Assembly (NCBI GenBank): GCA_016630955.3
Contig: CM049997.1
Location: 124,001 to 188,000 of the forward strand
Source of the DNA: Didymella arachidicola
Taxonomy: Eukaryota; Ascomycota; Dothideomycetes; Pleosporales; Didymellaceae
Reading direction: 5' to 3'
Length of the DNA stretch: 64,000 nucleotides
The translations under genes were made by a program, and so were the position numbers. This document shows positions 10,633 through 21,739 of the stretch, in pieces. Within the stretch, counting starts at the first letter, position 1, and the number at the start of each line of letters is the position of its first letter. Below the pieces are notes generated by a model. It was not told the DNA's origin. It saw only the letters and a list, made by a program, of their open reading frames with translations, and searched no databases.

Positions 10633-11611
10633 ATGCGTGCAACATTTCTGCCAATCTTTGCGGTATTTGCGCAGTTGAGCTATGCGCAAACACACAGGGA
10701 GGGCGAAGAAGGCGCCAGCATGGGGCCTGTTGTATGTTACCAAGGATCTGCCACCACTGCTCTATATCCTGATTCTAACGGGCGGAAAGGCGTTTCTCTG
10801 GCCTCCAGACCGCATATGGGACGCCCAACACGACAACACCGCTCCTTGCGGGAGTTCTGCCAGCCCCTCTAATCGCACAATCTACCCCTCTCTCAAGGCG
10901 CTGTCGCGCTGAGTATTGCCGACGAAGCATGGCAAGTTGCCTTCCGTCTGGCAGTGTCCGATAGTACAACTCTCTCCTCCGCAGTGTAGCACTGTCTAAC
11001 GAGCATTCAGACCCAACGACGCAGGCAGACTTCGATGACCAGGTCGTGAACAACGTCACCGACGTCGACCCGGGACACCAATGCTATTCGATCGACCGTC
11101 TCGAGGGTATTGCGGCGGGTACCAACACCACAATCCAGCTCGAATACTGGTCAGAGTTCGAGGGCGAGAATAACGGCAAAAACCAGTCGTTCTTCGCATG
11201 TGCGGACATCGTAAGTTCCTCTGTTGCCGAATCTTAACCGTCCATCGCCGCTGACGAGACTAGACTTTCGTCGAGACAATCAATTTCTCCATCAAAGTGC
11301 CCTGTTTCAACGTCACATCCGAAGACTTCAACGCTCCTACGCCCAGCTCGTCTGGAAGCGCTACCTCTAGCACCAATGTATCAGCATCTTCAACGCCGGA
11401 CCAAGCTTCTAGCAGTAGTGGTGGATTGTCGACTGGTGCAAAAGCCGGCATCGCTGTGGGCGCTGTTATCGGCGGTCTGGCTATTATGGGTGCAGGCGCT
11501 TTCTTTTTGTGGCGGAGGGGTAAGAGCGCGGGGTTGAAGAATAAGGATGCGTATGAGTTGAGAGCGAAGACTCTGGGCTCACCAATGCCACAAGGTTCGA
11601 CTTCTGCGTGA
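10633..11611 (+). CDS. BIM1-like (copper acquisition factor-type) GPI surface protein, frameshifted
   Basis: Exons 10633-10731, 10790-10963, 11011-11210 and 11264-11611 have canonical introns (GTATGT...AAAG with CTAAC; GTACAA...TCAG with CTAAC; GTAAGT...CTAG). A signal peptide (MRATFLPIFAVFAQLSYA) is followed by a domain with the D-N-T-A-P-C-G-S and S-N-R-T signatures of the BIM1/LPMO-like family, then C-Y-S-I-D, F-F-A-C-A-D-I and V-P-C-F-N-V cysteines, a Ser-rich linker, a Gly/Ala-rich hydrophobic segment (about GAKAGIAVGAVIGGLA) and a basic tail. The family binds copper at the cell surface or matures as LPMO-like proteins. Within exon 2 the frame changes once, at the CCCC run 10885-10888 (Y-P, then S-Q-G-A-V-A-L-S one frame later); a single missing C would account for it, and no intron fits. 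This is either a recent null allele or an assembly error. Confidence 0.75.
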
Positions 11612-11873
11612 AGATGGTAGCCATAGGAGTCGTATTGGGTCCAGAGCCTGATGAAAGTTAAATAGGAAGGATGCGTCGTTAATGAAAACTGGATGAAATG
11701 AATGAATGATAATGGCGTTCCTTGAGAACCTCTTTTTCTTAGACTTTCCAGATGACTTGATCTTTTGCTTATCTAGTCTTACAGTGACAGTCGATCCTTC
11801 ATTCTTGAGGCAAATCGTCAATATGCATGCGTTTCATGCGATCTCGCATCTCGTTTTCGGCATCCAGGTTTAC

Positions 11874-13388
11874 CTAGGCCGGACCTGGAGGTTTGAACGT
11901 TACAGGCAAGCATGCGTTCTCGCCGTGACCCAAAGCCACGACACACTGCCTCTGTGGATGAGATGCAACCCTCAGGTCTACCGGATTCGCCATCGAGTTC
12001 CCCGCTCCGACGCTTTCGATGACCTCAGCGTTCATTGACAGAGCAGCATCAGCGACTTGAGTCTTCGAACTCCTGTCATCCTGAACGCCGCCAACCTTTG
12101 TCCGGTAGGCCAAAGTAACTGACGGGACGGACAACCCCAAACCTCCTCCACGCCAGTCCTTGTGTCGCTCAACCTCGTCATCCTCTTCTTCGACCGGATT
12201 CGTAGACATAAGAGCTGCCAAATCCGCTGCTTCCTGCTCTTCAATCAATACCAACCCCCTCCTGGAAATCTCCTTCCTAATCCTCCGCTTCTTCGCCTTC
12301 TCCGTCTTTGCCTCCCTCTTCACCTGTGCCGCTTTTCTCAGCCCAGCATCAGAACTCTCAGCCACCGGTGTAAGCAACTCCGCATTCTCCGCCGTAACCC
12401 CGTGATACACCTGCCAAAACCCCTCATACATTGGTCCCATCAAAAACGCCCTCAAACCCTCTCTGTGTGCTTTGTTCCATGTCCTGACCTCGTGCGCCAG
12501 CACAGCTGCAACGATGGTTTCCTGCAACAGACCGTCTTCGCCGGGACAGAGTCGTGCGTCGGATCCAAGTGGTGAATAGCAGGCGTCGATGCACTCGCGC
12601 AGTATCCAGAGTACGCTCATGGCTCTCGAGGGGCGCATGATAGTGTACAGCATGTCCCAGAGTTGGTCTCGAGCGGCGATCTTCAGAGCGGGGTATTGGA
12701 GCGTTGAGGCCAGGGCGTACATGTGGAGGTGAAATTTGTGGCGTAGCGCGTCCATCAAAGCGAGGGTCTCCGGTGTTGGGGCGGTGTGGTTTGGGATGTG
12801 GTAGGCGTTGTAGAGGTTGCAGATACCGTGAGCTGAGTACAAGAGTCCGTTGACAGGTGTAATGGGGTACTCTCCAGTGTAGAGGAAGCTGATCATGCGG
12901 TCGATGAGGATTGGGTGGCATGACTGAGGCAGTGCGATTTTACGAGGTATTTGGTGCTGAGACATCTTTGTTTGGATTAGCGTTGCGCGATACAGTATGA
13001 TCTCGAGTGCATTGCCTCATTCTCCAGGACCCACTCTTCCGGGAACTCGGGGCCATGGACGAGCATAGGTGAGTGGACCCTGAACTGGACTCCGGCTGTG
13101 GTGACGAGGGAGACATCACAAGCCCTTACGGACTTGTACAGTTGTCTTGCTAACCTAAGGAACATACATAAGCTCACTAGTCTCTTCGTTGCTCGTCGAG
13201 AGGACTCACTGCGCTTGCTGCTCTTGGGTTCCGGACGGCTCGTCTGGTAGCTGGTGTAAAGCCTTCTGCAACAAGCTACGCGCATGCTTGTACTGTATGT
13301 CCTGAGGTGGACGCTTCGCCGGAGGGTTCACGACCGCGGGTTCAAGTGTGAGCGCAGATAATTTCTGTGCCGCTGCATGTACGTCCAT
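11874..13388 (-). CDS. BTB/POZ-domain protein
   Basis: Exons 13210-13388, 13016-13154 and 11874-12956 join to 466 aa. Intron 1 is GTGAGT...TTAG. The BTB fold starts near residue 70 (C-D-V-S-L-V-T, then F-R-V-H-S-P-M-L) and continues H-P-I-L-I-D-R-M-I-S-F-L-Y-T-G-E-Y. The join between these parts needs an intron whose best fit is a GC-AG intron, GAG|GCAATG to TCTCAG (12957-13015), with a GCTAATC branch site; standard GT donors there break the frame or are very weak. After the BTB comes a helical region, then a Lys/Arg/Glu-rich coiled stretch near residue 320. Fungal proteins of this type recruit partners, possibly cullin-3 ligases, by dimerising through the BTB; targets are unknown. Confidence 0.8.
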
Positions 13389-13621
13389 AGTGAAGCGGAA
13401 ACTTAGGTCAATGTGGACATGTAAGGACCAAAGAGAGGAGACAGAGACAGAGATAAACAACAAACAATAACGAAAATAGAGACGAGCTTGACGTGACGGA
13501 AAGCTTGGACACGCGTTGCAGCTCACTCTCACCTCGCATAAGGTGCAGACTCTGCAAACACTTTCAAGGACCCTGAACGTGACCATATTCCCATTACTCA
13601 TACAATCATTACCTGTCTCAC

Positions 13622-14483
13622 CTAGAAAGTAGGCCTCGTCCTCTCCCCCTTCCAAAACCCCATAACCTCCCCCGTCTCGCCGACCCAATCCTTCACGCCC
13701 CCAAAAACCTGCTTCGCCATACCCCGATTCGTCCCACTCCTCGCTCTCCTCTTGCCCGCGGTCGCGGCACCACTGCCACTAGCAAATCCGCTCGGTCCTG
13801 CGCGAGAGGAGATATAGCTGCTGCCTTCACCGGTAGCGTACTCGGAGCCCATCGATGGCAGCACGTTTTCGCCTGCGCTCAACGAGACGAACAGCGCGAA
13901 CGGCACGAGCCACACGCAGAGCCCGAAGTAGGAAGCGATCTCAGTGAAAGAGGGGATGTCGGGGCGGTCGTAGGGGTAATTGGAGTATGCGTTTGCGGAG
14001 GGCGAGGGGGCGCTGAAGTGGCGGAACCAGAGGTAGTGGTTTGCGATTACGAGAGCTGTTTGGTCAGTAATGCTGAATGGCTCGCGGCGGGAGAGATGTG
14101 ATATGATAACATACCGCACGAAAGTAGGAACAAAGGATCTGTAAGCTTCACGATTGGAAAGCGGCGCAGGTTCTGCGCGTAGATGACATGACTGGCGATG
14201 CTGAGCGCGCTGAGGCCGATTGGGAAACCGTCGATGAGGAGTAGGAGGGTTTGGATGGCGATGACGCAGTAGATGAGGCGGTTGAGTAGCTTCTTTGCAA
14301 ATACTGTGTGCTCCTCGACTAGCTCAGAGAGGTAATACAGTCCAGAGGCTGGTTTCCGCTGTCAGTGAAGCTCTATATGTGCATGGTGCGTTTCACGAGT
14401 TAGGGTAACGTACCTATTGCCAACGTCAAGAAGCCAAAGCCCAGAATGACCCCGACGTACCCAAGGGCTGGTAATATCCACAT
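13622..14483 (-). CDS. SVP26: Svp26/Erv26-type ER-Golgi transmembrane adaptor
   Basis: Exons 14414-14483, 14115-14348 and 13622-14055 give 245 aa. Introns are GTACGT...CCAG and GTATGT...ACAG. The N-terminus MWILPALGYVGVILGFGFLT, the Y-Y-L-S-E-L-V-E-E-H-T segment, the L-L-L-I-D-G-F-P loop and A-N-H-Y-L-W-F-R-H-F are hallmarks of Svp26 (Erv26). The protein has four membrane spans and a long polar tail with Ser/Gly-rich sequence. In yeast it loads Golgi mannosyltransferases and alkaline phosphatase into COPII vesicles and helps keep early-Golgi enzymes in place. The gene is divergent from BUD23 with about 325 bp between start codons. Confidence 0.92.
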
Positions 14484-14808
14484 GTTGGTTATGAGGTGCG
14501 CAATATGGACGTTCGATAGCTTCCAGGTACCTGTCGAACGATGAGGTCAAAGGTGGCATTAAGCTCGGGATAAGTGGGGCTTTGATGATGGTGATTGGTG
14601 CGGCGATTGACGCGGGGTTTACTAAACCCACCTTTTTTTCGAGAGTTCGAAAGTTGAATCAGAAGTCAACACCAAAATCCAGGACAACACCTCGTGCATG
14701 TACAAGTCCGCCTCAAAACATCACAGCACCCCAGTCTACGCCCACTACTAGCATTCTACCTGATACGCCTCAATTTCGAAAGCCAACGTTCTACACCCAA
14801 ACGCAACC
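14484..14808. promoter_or_regulatory. divergent promoter between SVP26 and BUD23
   Basis: The 325 bp between the two start codons must hold both promoters and 5' leaders. A + strand frame is open through most of it into BUD23, but the initiation site used by the family is at 14809, so this is leader rather than coding sequence. Confidence 0.5.
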
Positions 14809-15697
14809 ATGTCGCGCCCCGAAGACATACTGTGCGTCCCTCACCCAGCACCTCTGCGTCCCAACTAACCCCCGCAGACCGCCCGACCTGCACTACAACG
14901 ATGTTGAATCGCGCAAATACACCACCTCCTCGCGAATCCAGCGCATCCAAGCCGACATGACGCACCGCGCCCTCGACCTAATCGGACTCACGCAACCCTC
15001 GATGATCCTCGACGTAGGCTGCGGCTCCTGCCTCTCAGGCGAAATCCTCTCACAGACCGCCGACGAAGGTACACCCGCGGGGCCACACGTATGGGTGGGC
15101 TTTGACATCAGCGCGTCGATGCTGGGCGTCGCGCTGGAGAAGGAGGTCGAAGGGGATCTGCTGCTCGCGGACGCGGGACAAGGCGTACCGTTCCGCCCGG
15201 GCACGTTCGATGCGGCGGTTAGCATTAGTGCGATTCAGTGGCTGTGTCAGGCGGAGACGAGCGAGGATGCGCCGGCGGCGAGGCTTTTTCGGTTCTTCAA
15301 CCAGCTGTATGCGAGTTTGAGGAGGGGAGGAAGGGCGTGTTTGCAGTATTATCCCAAGAATGATGAGCAGAAGAAGATGGTTGCGCAGGCTGCGATCAAG
15401 GCTGGGTTTGGTGCGGGTTTGCTGGAAGACGACCCGGGGACGAAGAGCGCGAAGACGTATCTTGTGCTTACGGTCGGTGGTGGTAACCTGGACGGCGATA
15501 TTACCGGCGTTGTGCGCGGCATGGAGGGCGTTGATGTCATGGAGACGCGACGAAAGGGTGGCATGGAAAAGCGAGGAGTGGACAAGAAGGGCAGCAAGGG
15601 CTGGATCCTGAAGAAGAAGGAACAGCAGAAGGCGCAGGGCAAGGTTGTCAAGGCATCGTCCAAATACACCGGCCGTAAGAGGAGGATCCAGTTCTAG
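14809..15697 (+). CDS. BUD23: 18S rRNA (guanine-N7) methyltransferase Bud23
   Basis: A 23-nt first exon (14809-14831) is joined across a GTGCGT...GCAG intron (14832-14877) to exon 2 (14878-15697), giving 280 aa that begin MSRPEDILPPDLHYND, the conserved Bud23 start. The SAM-binding motif I-L-D-V-G-C-G-S is at residues 51-58, with S-I-S-A-I-Q-W-L-C and the C-terminal Lys-rich K-Y-T-G-R-K-R-R signature. Bud23, with partner Trm112, methylates a guanine in the 3' half of 18S rRNA and is needed for 40S export. The frame is open far upstream, but the short first exon reproduces the family N-terminus exactly, so the longer start was rejected. Confidence 0.94.
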
Positions 15698-15897
15698 ACG
15701 ATAATGTTTTCGATACCATGCATAGCGAGGCGTTTGGGGTGCGGCATATCCGGAGGGTATAAGAATGTCAATTCAATCATGCAGCATGCTATATACCAAC
15801 TAGAAGTACAGCTCTATCAACACTCCGCTGAACTAGTTGTACAAGTGTAGAGCATCCAATCATCAAGCAAAACTTCATAGATCAGTGTCAACTAAAT

Positions 15898-17239
15898 CTA
15901 TGCCTTCTCCATCTGGCCAAGGACTGCGCGGGTGAACTCGTTGGTGGTCGAGTTGCCGCCCATGTCGCGGGTGCGGACCTGACTGGTAGCCGTTAGCATT
16001 CACTCGAAGTTCTCTTTGTGAGTTGACATACCCATCGGCGATGACCTTGTAGACGGACTGCGAGATGCGGTTGGCATGGTCATCGAGACCAATGTGACGG
16101 AGCATCATGGCGGCGGACAGGATCAGAGCAGTGGGGTTGGCCTGGTCCTTGCCCTTGATGTCGAGACCGACGTGACGGCATCCGGGCTCGAAAACGGCGA
16201 CGTTGCGACCCATGTTGCATCCAGGGACGATACCAGGGCCACCGACAAGACCAGCACCAATGTTGGAGAGGATACCTCCGTACAAGTTGGGCATGACCAT
16301 GACGTCAAACTGCTGAGGGCGCGAGACACACTGCATGGAGGCGTTGTCGACAATCATGTCGTTGGTCTCGATGGTGGGGTAGTCCTCGCCAACCCTCTTG
16401 ACAGTGTTGCGGAACAGACCGTCGGCCAGCTTCATGATGTTGGCCTTGTGGATGCAGGTGACCTTCTTGCGGTTGTTGGCAAGGGCGAATGCGAAGGCAA
16501 ACTTGGCGATGCGCTCAGACTTCTCGCGGGTGATGATCTTGAGCGACTCAACGACACCGCTGACCGACTGGTGCTCGAGACCAGAGTACTCGCCCTCGGT
16601 GTTCTCACGAATGATGCAGAAGTCGATGTTCTTGTGGCGGGTCTCGTAGCCAGGAATGTTCTTGAGGAGGACGATCGAGGCGTAGATGTCGAGCTCCTGG
16701 CGAAGAGCGACGTTGAAAGAGCGGTGGCCGGAGCGCTCAACGGGGGTGTGCAGGATACCCTTGAGGCCGAGCTTGTTGCGCTTCAGCGAGGCGATGGACT
16801 CGCGGAGGAGCTCCTCGGAGTGGACGTTTCCGGAGTCGACACCGGTGACGTCGACCTGTTCCCACTCAATAGGAACGTTGTCCGCCTTGAAGATCTCCTT
16901 GACCGACTCAGAGACCTCAGCACCGATACCGTCACCGGGGATCAAGGTGACGGTGTACTTGCCGCCGAACTTGGTGGGCTTGAAGATGTCCTGACCGACA
17001 GTAGCGAAGGCTGCATGCTGTTAGAGGTCGTGCTCGACTATGTGGTACACGTGACGGCAGGCGTGTGCCGTCATGGCGGCGACGTACATCGAGCAGCCAT
17101 CGAAGGGCCAGCTGCGCGCTGGGCGCCCCGCAGAAGCGTCTGGCTGTCGCGTTAGCATTACATGTCCTTCGCCGCCTCAATGGCTTCCATAGGCGCATGT
17201 CCATACCTGTGCAGTGCGTTGGGGGGTCCTGGACAACAT
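15898..17239 (-). CDS. IDH1: mitochondrial NAD-isocitrate dehydrogenase subunit 1
   Basis: Four exons (17207-17239, 17088-17139, 16032-17010, 15898-15982) join to 382 aa. The mitochondrial presequence is spread over the first two tiny exons (MLSRTPQRTAQ, then TLLRGAQRAAGPSMAAR) and runs into S-F-A-T-V-G-Q-D. Core motifs are L-I-P-G-D-G-I-G-A-E-V, R-E-N-T-E-G-E-Y-S-G-L-E-H and M-P-N-L-Y-G-G-I-L-S-N, and the end reads V-R-T-R-D-M-G-G. In the yeast enzyme, Idh1 is the regulatory subunit that binds AMP and citrate beside catalytic Idh2; together they turn isocitrate to 2-oxoglutarate in the TCA cycle. Introns are GTATGG...CCAG, GTACGT...GCAG and GTATGT...CCAG. A long antisense open frame (16076-17155) is a codon-bias shadow. 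Confidence 0.93.
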
Positions 17240-18368
17240 GTTGTGCGGCGTTCAGCGAGTCGTGCTGGTGAGGATATGAGGTCGTAGAGAAACAAGCTGC
17301 AGCTGCCGGCCATCTGCGAAAAAAGCCCGTGCCCCTGCTCGGCGCACGCAGCCTTGCCGCATCCGTTATCCGCCGCTTAATCTGATCCATCCTTCTCCGG
17401 CATATTTTCGTGCCTTTCACTTTACTCGATGTTCCAGCGATTTGGTGTCTGTCGTTGATTCAGCTGCCAGCCATGTACTACGCTCGTTTGGTCCTTATTC
17501 GATGCAGGCAGAAGCCAAACTTTCAAAAGCTCTGAGAGGAAAGAACCATCGTCACAGACTGGCATGTGATAGCGCTCGGACGCGCAGCGGTACGCTCGAG
17601 TACGAAAGAGTTGGAGTGATACAAGCGTGTGCTGCCACCAAGGTGAGGCAAGTTCTCTAGTCGTTGTGAACACGGAACTGGAAGTGATGTGGAAAATGCC
17701 GATTGGAACTGTCAGATTTCATACGCATCGAAACGAAAGCTGGACTGAAGGTCATCAGAGAATTGGCAGAGTTGTGAGGAACTGTTATTGTATGTGTGGG
17801 CATCGTGTGTAGTCTCGTTCTTGAGGTTGGCCTGCCGGCGATGGGGCAAGCGCGCTGGAGGCAGGCGCGACCTGCATTCACCTCTCTACGACGAAGCTTT
17901 CGCTCTTCGACCGTCAAACTTCAGCGCATGTCCTTTTCGGTCGCCAAAGTCCCTCTCATTCCCAGTCACAGCATCGCTGTGAATGCATACGACTTCCCTC
18001 CGTCCATTGAACGCTTTCGCGCTCCTTCCGCTAGTCTTCTCTCATCTGTGCCTGAGCACCACCTTGCTACCAGGGACTTATACATCCATCGACTAGCCCT
18101 GTCTCCCCTTTCTTCATAGACTCACATCAACACGTCGCTCCCGACAGCTGCTTCGCCCGTATTTCTCAACATCAAGTCCACCGCCGACCATACTCACGAG
18201 CTGTGTAATCATAGCCAGCTGCATGCTAGACCACACCTTTGGATTTGACCCTGCACACGCTCGCACTCACCGCTGAGCAAACGCCTCCCCGCAACATCCC
18301 GCCTATAGCGTGTTCCATCTCAGCCATACGTTAGCGCCCATCTGACCTGCTCACTTCAAGCCGCAGAC
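17240..18368. other. divergent spacer between IDH1 and the 648-aa protein gene
   Basis: About 1.1 kb holds both promoters. Pyrimidine-rich stretches between 18000 and 18340 look like a 5' leader of the + strand gene. A 107-codon frame at 17796-18119 is not recognisable and ends before the next start. Confidence 0.45.
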
Positions 18369-20520
18369 ATGAAGGTCATTGAGAAAGGCGCTGATCGCAC
18401 GGCCTACGTGTATGCGTACGTCAAAGGCCAGGTCAACCCACTGAACGAGTATGGCCAGTACATCGACGCTCAAGACAGAGCTGTGTGCTGTTACGTCGCT
18501 GTCGAACAAGGACATGAGATCAAAATCGACGGTCGATTCACCGGAGTGGTACGTTAGATGGCTTTCCTGACAATCCCAAGCTAATAGGTTCAATGTAGAC
18601 GCTAACAGTTGCATATGATTGCATTGTAGATGGGGTCTGTCGAAAGGCAAACGCGTATGCTGGAAAATCAGTGCAGTTGCAGAAGAACAAGAAACTCGAC
18701 GTTGAGAGCTTTCTGTATGAGACTTCAGAAGGCACCATCGACACCCAGATGTTGGTCGCGCCATACTCAGGGACGACGAACTTCAGCAAGGAAGCCTCCG
18801 AGACCATCGGTACTGTGGAACTGCGTGTGTACATCACCCGCCAGTTCGACGTCGAACACTCGGTCGACAACATGTGCACGTACGACAATACTGAAGACTC
18901 AAAACCCGCTGCTTCAGTCGCCAGCTACAAAGAGGTACCCCCACAATTCCATATGGCCTTCGAAAAGGATTGTGTCACTCTCGAAGCAGGCAAGAGCAGG
19001 CGGGAGAAGAAGAAAGTTCGCTCAAAGCGCCCAGGTACCGAGCCATGGGCAATCTTTCGCTTCCACTATCGTACCAAGGGTAAGCTTTCAATCCCACTTC
19101 GAAAGTTTTACTGACCCATACCAGAGTCTATCGAGGCCAAGAAGATGGAGGTGTCCTTCAATGCTACCGACAACACTCCCGCCAAGCAAGAAGCGCACCC
19201 ACTTGAGCTTGACTCTGTGCCGCCACTACTTATCGGTACGAAGCCGGCCGGCAAGAATGATGGTGATAACTCAGTGCGGACTTCATCACCGGCTCCCACA
19301 GATATGCCGGCGACGCCCACTAGAGGCGTGAAGCAATCTCAATCTGCTCAGGTGAGAGAGCGACCTCCCTCTGTGCGTTGCCTAATCCAGACAATTTACG
19401 TCACTTCGACATTGTGCTTCAAGTGAAGGTCCACCTGATCCACTGCTGACTGTATATCTAGCCCAAGATCATCATCCATAGAAAGCCAAAGATCAAGTCC
19501 GACGCAATCGCCACCAACTCAACCTCCGAAATGGCGCCCTTCACCGATGCCGAGCTTGCTACTGGCGTCGAAACACCTGTTATGCACAAGGACTTCCTAG
19601 AGCACGTTCAGTCAACGCCAACCAAGACCAATTATGATGCTGTGGGTAGTAAGGCGGCGAACCGCCAGAAGAGCGAAGACGACTCCACTGCCCTCAAGAA
19701 GGGTGGTGGTGACGAGTCGGGATCTTGCACGCCGAAGAGTACGCCAAAGAAGCACGTGAAGAAGCCCACCGTTACTATCGAGACAGACCAGGCGCGGCCT
19801 AGCAAGGAGGTCATCAAGAAAATCGTCAAGAAGGCTGATGAGAACAAGGACTCTGGTGGAGCAGGAACCATCACTTCACCTCTCCCTATGGAGGTCTCCA
19901 ACACACCCACAGTGCCGGACCCGGTGGATGTTGCCAGCGTCTTCGAAATTCCAGCGGCTAATAGCACCAACGTCATTCCAGCGATCGTCGCCCCTATTAG
20001 CAAGGACTTAATCAGAAACGGCGGCAAGGGATTCCAGTCCCCTCTCAAGAAAGCAGCTGCTAAGCCTGCTCTCGTCGACACGAATACCTCCATGGTCCTA
20101 CAGAAGCCCACTGTCCCGCCTTTATCTGCTACACCCATGAAGCGCGCACCAGAGGGTGCCCTGACTCCGCCTCCTGATCTTAAGCGTATCAAGAACGAAG
20201 TTGTGCCGCCTCTCACACCCACCTACGTCCACCGAAGCATAACTTCGTCACCGAGCCCACGAACACCTTCCATGGAAGCGCAAGTCGCCGAGCAGCGCAA
20301 GCGCCTCGAGGCCATACGTAACAAGCGTGCCGAAATGGTCAACAAAAAGGCTGCTATGGAGCAGAAGCTTGCACCCTACAAGAAGCGTATGGCCGAAGAG
20401 CTCGAGCGCTTGAGACAGGAGACAGCAGACGCAGAGGCCCAGATGGCCGCAGATGAAGAGGAATACTTGGCCAGCGAGGCTATGTTGGCGGAGTTCGAGC
20501 AGGGTGATGGTGGGTTCTAG
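18369..20520 (+). CDS. conserved fungal protein, N-terminal beta-rich domain and C-terminal coiled coil
   Basis: Exons 18369-18548, 18599-19079, 19125-19351 and 19462-20520 join in frame to 648 aa; donors are GTACGT, GTAAGC and GTGAGA, acceptors GTAG, CCAG and CTAG. Residues 1-220 look like a compact domain rich in strands (V-E-Q-G-H-E-I-K-I-D-G-R-F, V-D-G-V-C-R-K), reminiscent of the fungal DUF7918 domain, though I would not insist. The middle is disordered, Ser/Pro/Lys-rich, with many S/T-P sites and basic patches such as P-K-K-H-V-K-K-P. Residues about 570-640 form a charged Glu/Arg/Lys/Ala coiled coil ending in an acidic tail. The basic, phosphosite-rich middle suggests a nuclear protein. 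Function is unknown. Confidence 0.82.
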
Positions 20521-20944
20521 GTTATGGTAACGCATAGGGGATGCACTATCGCGACCGACGAGAGCTAGTAATTAAAGTCATGGCGTTCGGGAAAAAGGGG
20601 GGGCTGGAGGGATTCAACGGATTTTCGAGTCGGGTTTTTTTTTCTGATGGTTGCCTCCTGGGCAAATGGTTGTGTTCTTCAGACAGCTACACGTGTGAAG
20701 TCTGGGCGGCAATGCGACAGTTTTTTTACAATCCGGATGTAAGGTCAAATGGAAAGAATCTCAAGTACCTGCTCGCACATCTATTCTGAGGCCACGCATG
20801 GAACAACCTGGGTTCGGTTCGCAAGTGACCATAGATTGATATGTACTGACTAGGGTATTCGGAAGTCAACGCCAAACTGAACGCCTCGCCGACCGCAATT
20901 CGAGCATGAAAGAGACCAGGTAGTAGACAAAGACCTTGCACATA
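20521..20944. other. convergent 3' spacer
   Basis: This lies between the 3' ends of the 648-aa protein gene and the small membrane protein gene. It contains T runs near 20635-20643 and 20720-20726. No gene is seen. Confidence 0.5.
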
Positions 20945-21468
20945 CTACTGGCGACCTGTTGAGCCGTAAGTTCCATCGCTGTTGGCCCTCATGTTGGCCT
21001 TGACGCGTTCCAGCAGCTCAGCTGTAGTCGCGAGGGGCGAAGGGTGTAGGTTGCGCTGCAATGAAGTCAGTATCAAGCAGACAGCACAATCACGGCTGTT
21101 CTGCAGCTGCAGATTCGGGTGTCGTGACTTACGTGGTTGAGCCAAGCGATGCACTGATCGTGCGTCCATGTCTCCGGATCTGTCATCCGCATTAGCTACC
21201 CGTCAACTCTTACTGCTGGCGACGCACGCTCTCGAGTAACGTGACCAGTATACGCACCTCCAGTAGGGTCGGCACTAGGAAAGAGATCCTGTCCCCAAAT
21301 GCTCCACGCAGCAACACCCGTGATGAGCGCCGCAAAGGCGAAGAAGGGAGCCTAGCCAAGTCAGCACTCGGGTCTTCGCACGACCAGTACACACACAATG
21401 TATACCAGGTTCCAGGACCAGAAGTCACCTACACGTTGGCTCGTCGCGCGGTCAAGAGGCGTCGGCAT
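20945..21468 (-). CDS. small single-pass membrane protein with Ish1/SAP-like tail
   Basis: Four short exons (21433-21468, 21258-21351, 21133-21179, 20945-21055) join to 95 aa. All three introns are canonical (GTAGGT...CTAG, GTGCGT...ACAG, GTAAGT...GCAG) and the phases fit. The protein starts MPTPLDRATSQR, has one membrane helix (about APFFAFAALITGVAAWSIWG), then W-T-H-D-Q-C-I-A-W-L and L-L-E-R-V-K-A-N-M, which resemble the W-...-L-x-x-W-L helix pair of Ish1/Msc1 and SAP-like domains. Similar tiny proteins are common in Dothideomycetes, by memory. It is probably an organelle or nuclear-envelope membrane protein of unknown role. Its start lies 271 bp from that of ribosomal protein L38 on the other strand, so the promoter is shared. 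Confidence 0.75.
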
Positions 21469-21739
21469 AATGAATACTCACTTCACACAGCAGCTCTCAC
21501 GAACGAAGAAAGAATGCGCACACAGCGAACCTTTACGTGGTCCTCGCAAGCAGCACCCTCCCCGACCCATCTGCTGCGGCCAACGCCACCGCCCCACGTC
21601 GCAGCCTAGCCCGCCACCGCCCCATAGCGGCTCGTGCGCGCAAGCGAGACCACAACGATTTGTGCGCGCTCCAGCACTTGCGATTCCGAACTTCAGCGAA
21701 GCTCGACAATCCCACGTTTTTCGACCACCAACCGCCAAA

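Noticed and set aside
13016..13154. GT-AG alternatives for BTB intron 2
   Set aside because: GT donors near here either lie in the wrong phase or give introns under 40 nt; the phase-0 GTCCTG donor is very weak.
14582..14808. N-terminal extension of Bud23
   Set aside because: Open sequence only; the 23-nt exon at 14809 restores the conserved N-terminus.
16076..17155. 359-codon + strand open frame across IDH1
   Set aside because: It is antisense to the IDH1 exons, and its Asp/Val/Leu-rich repeats are the mirror of strong codon bias; no family features.
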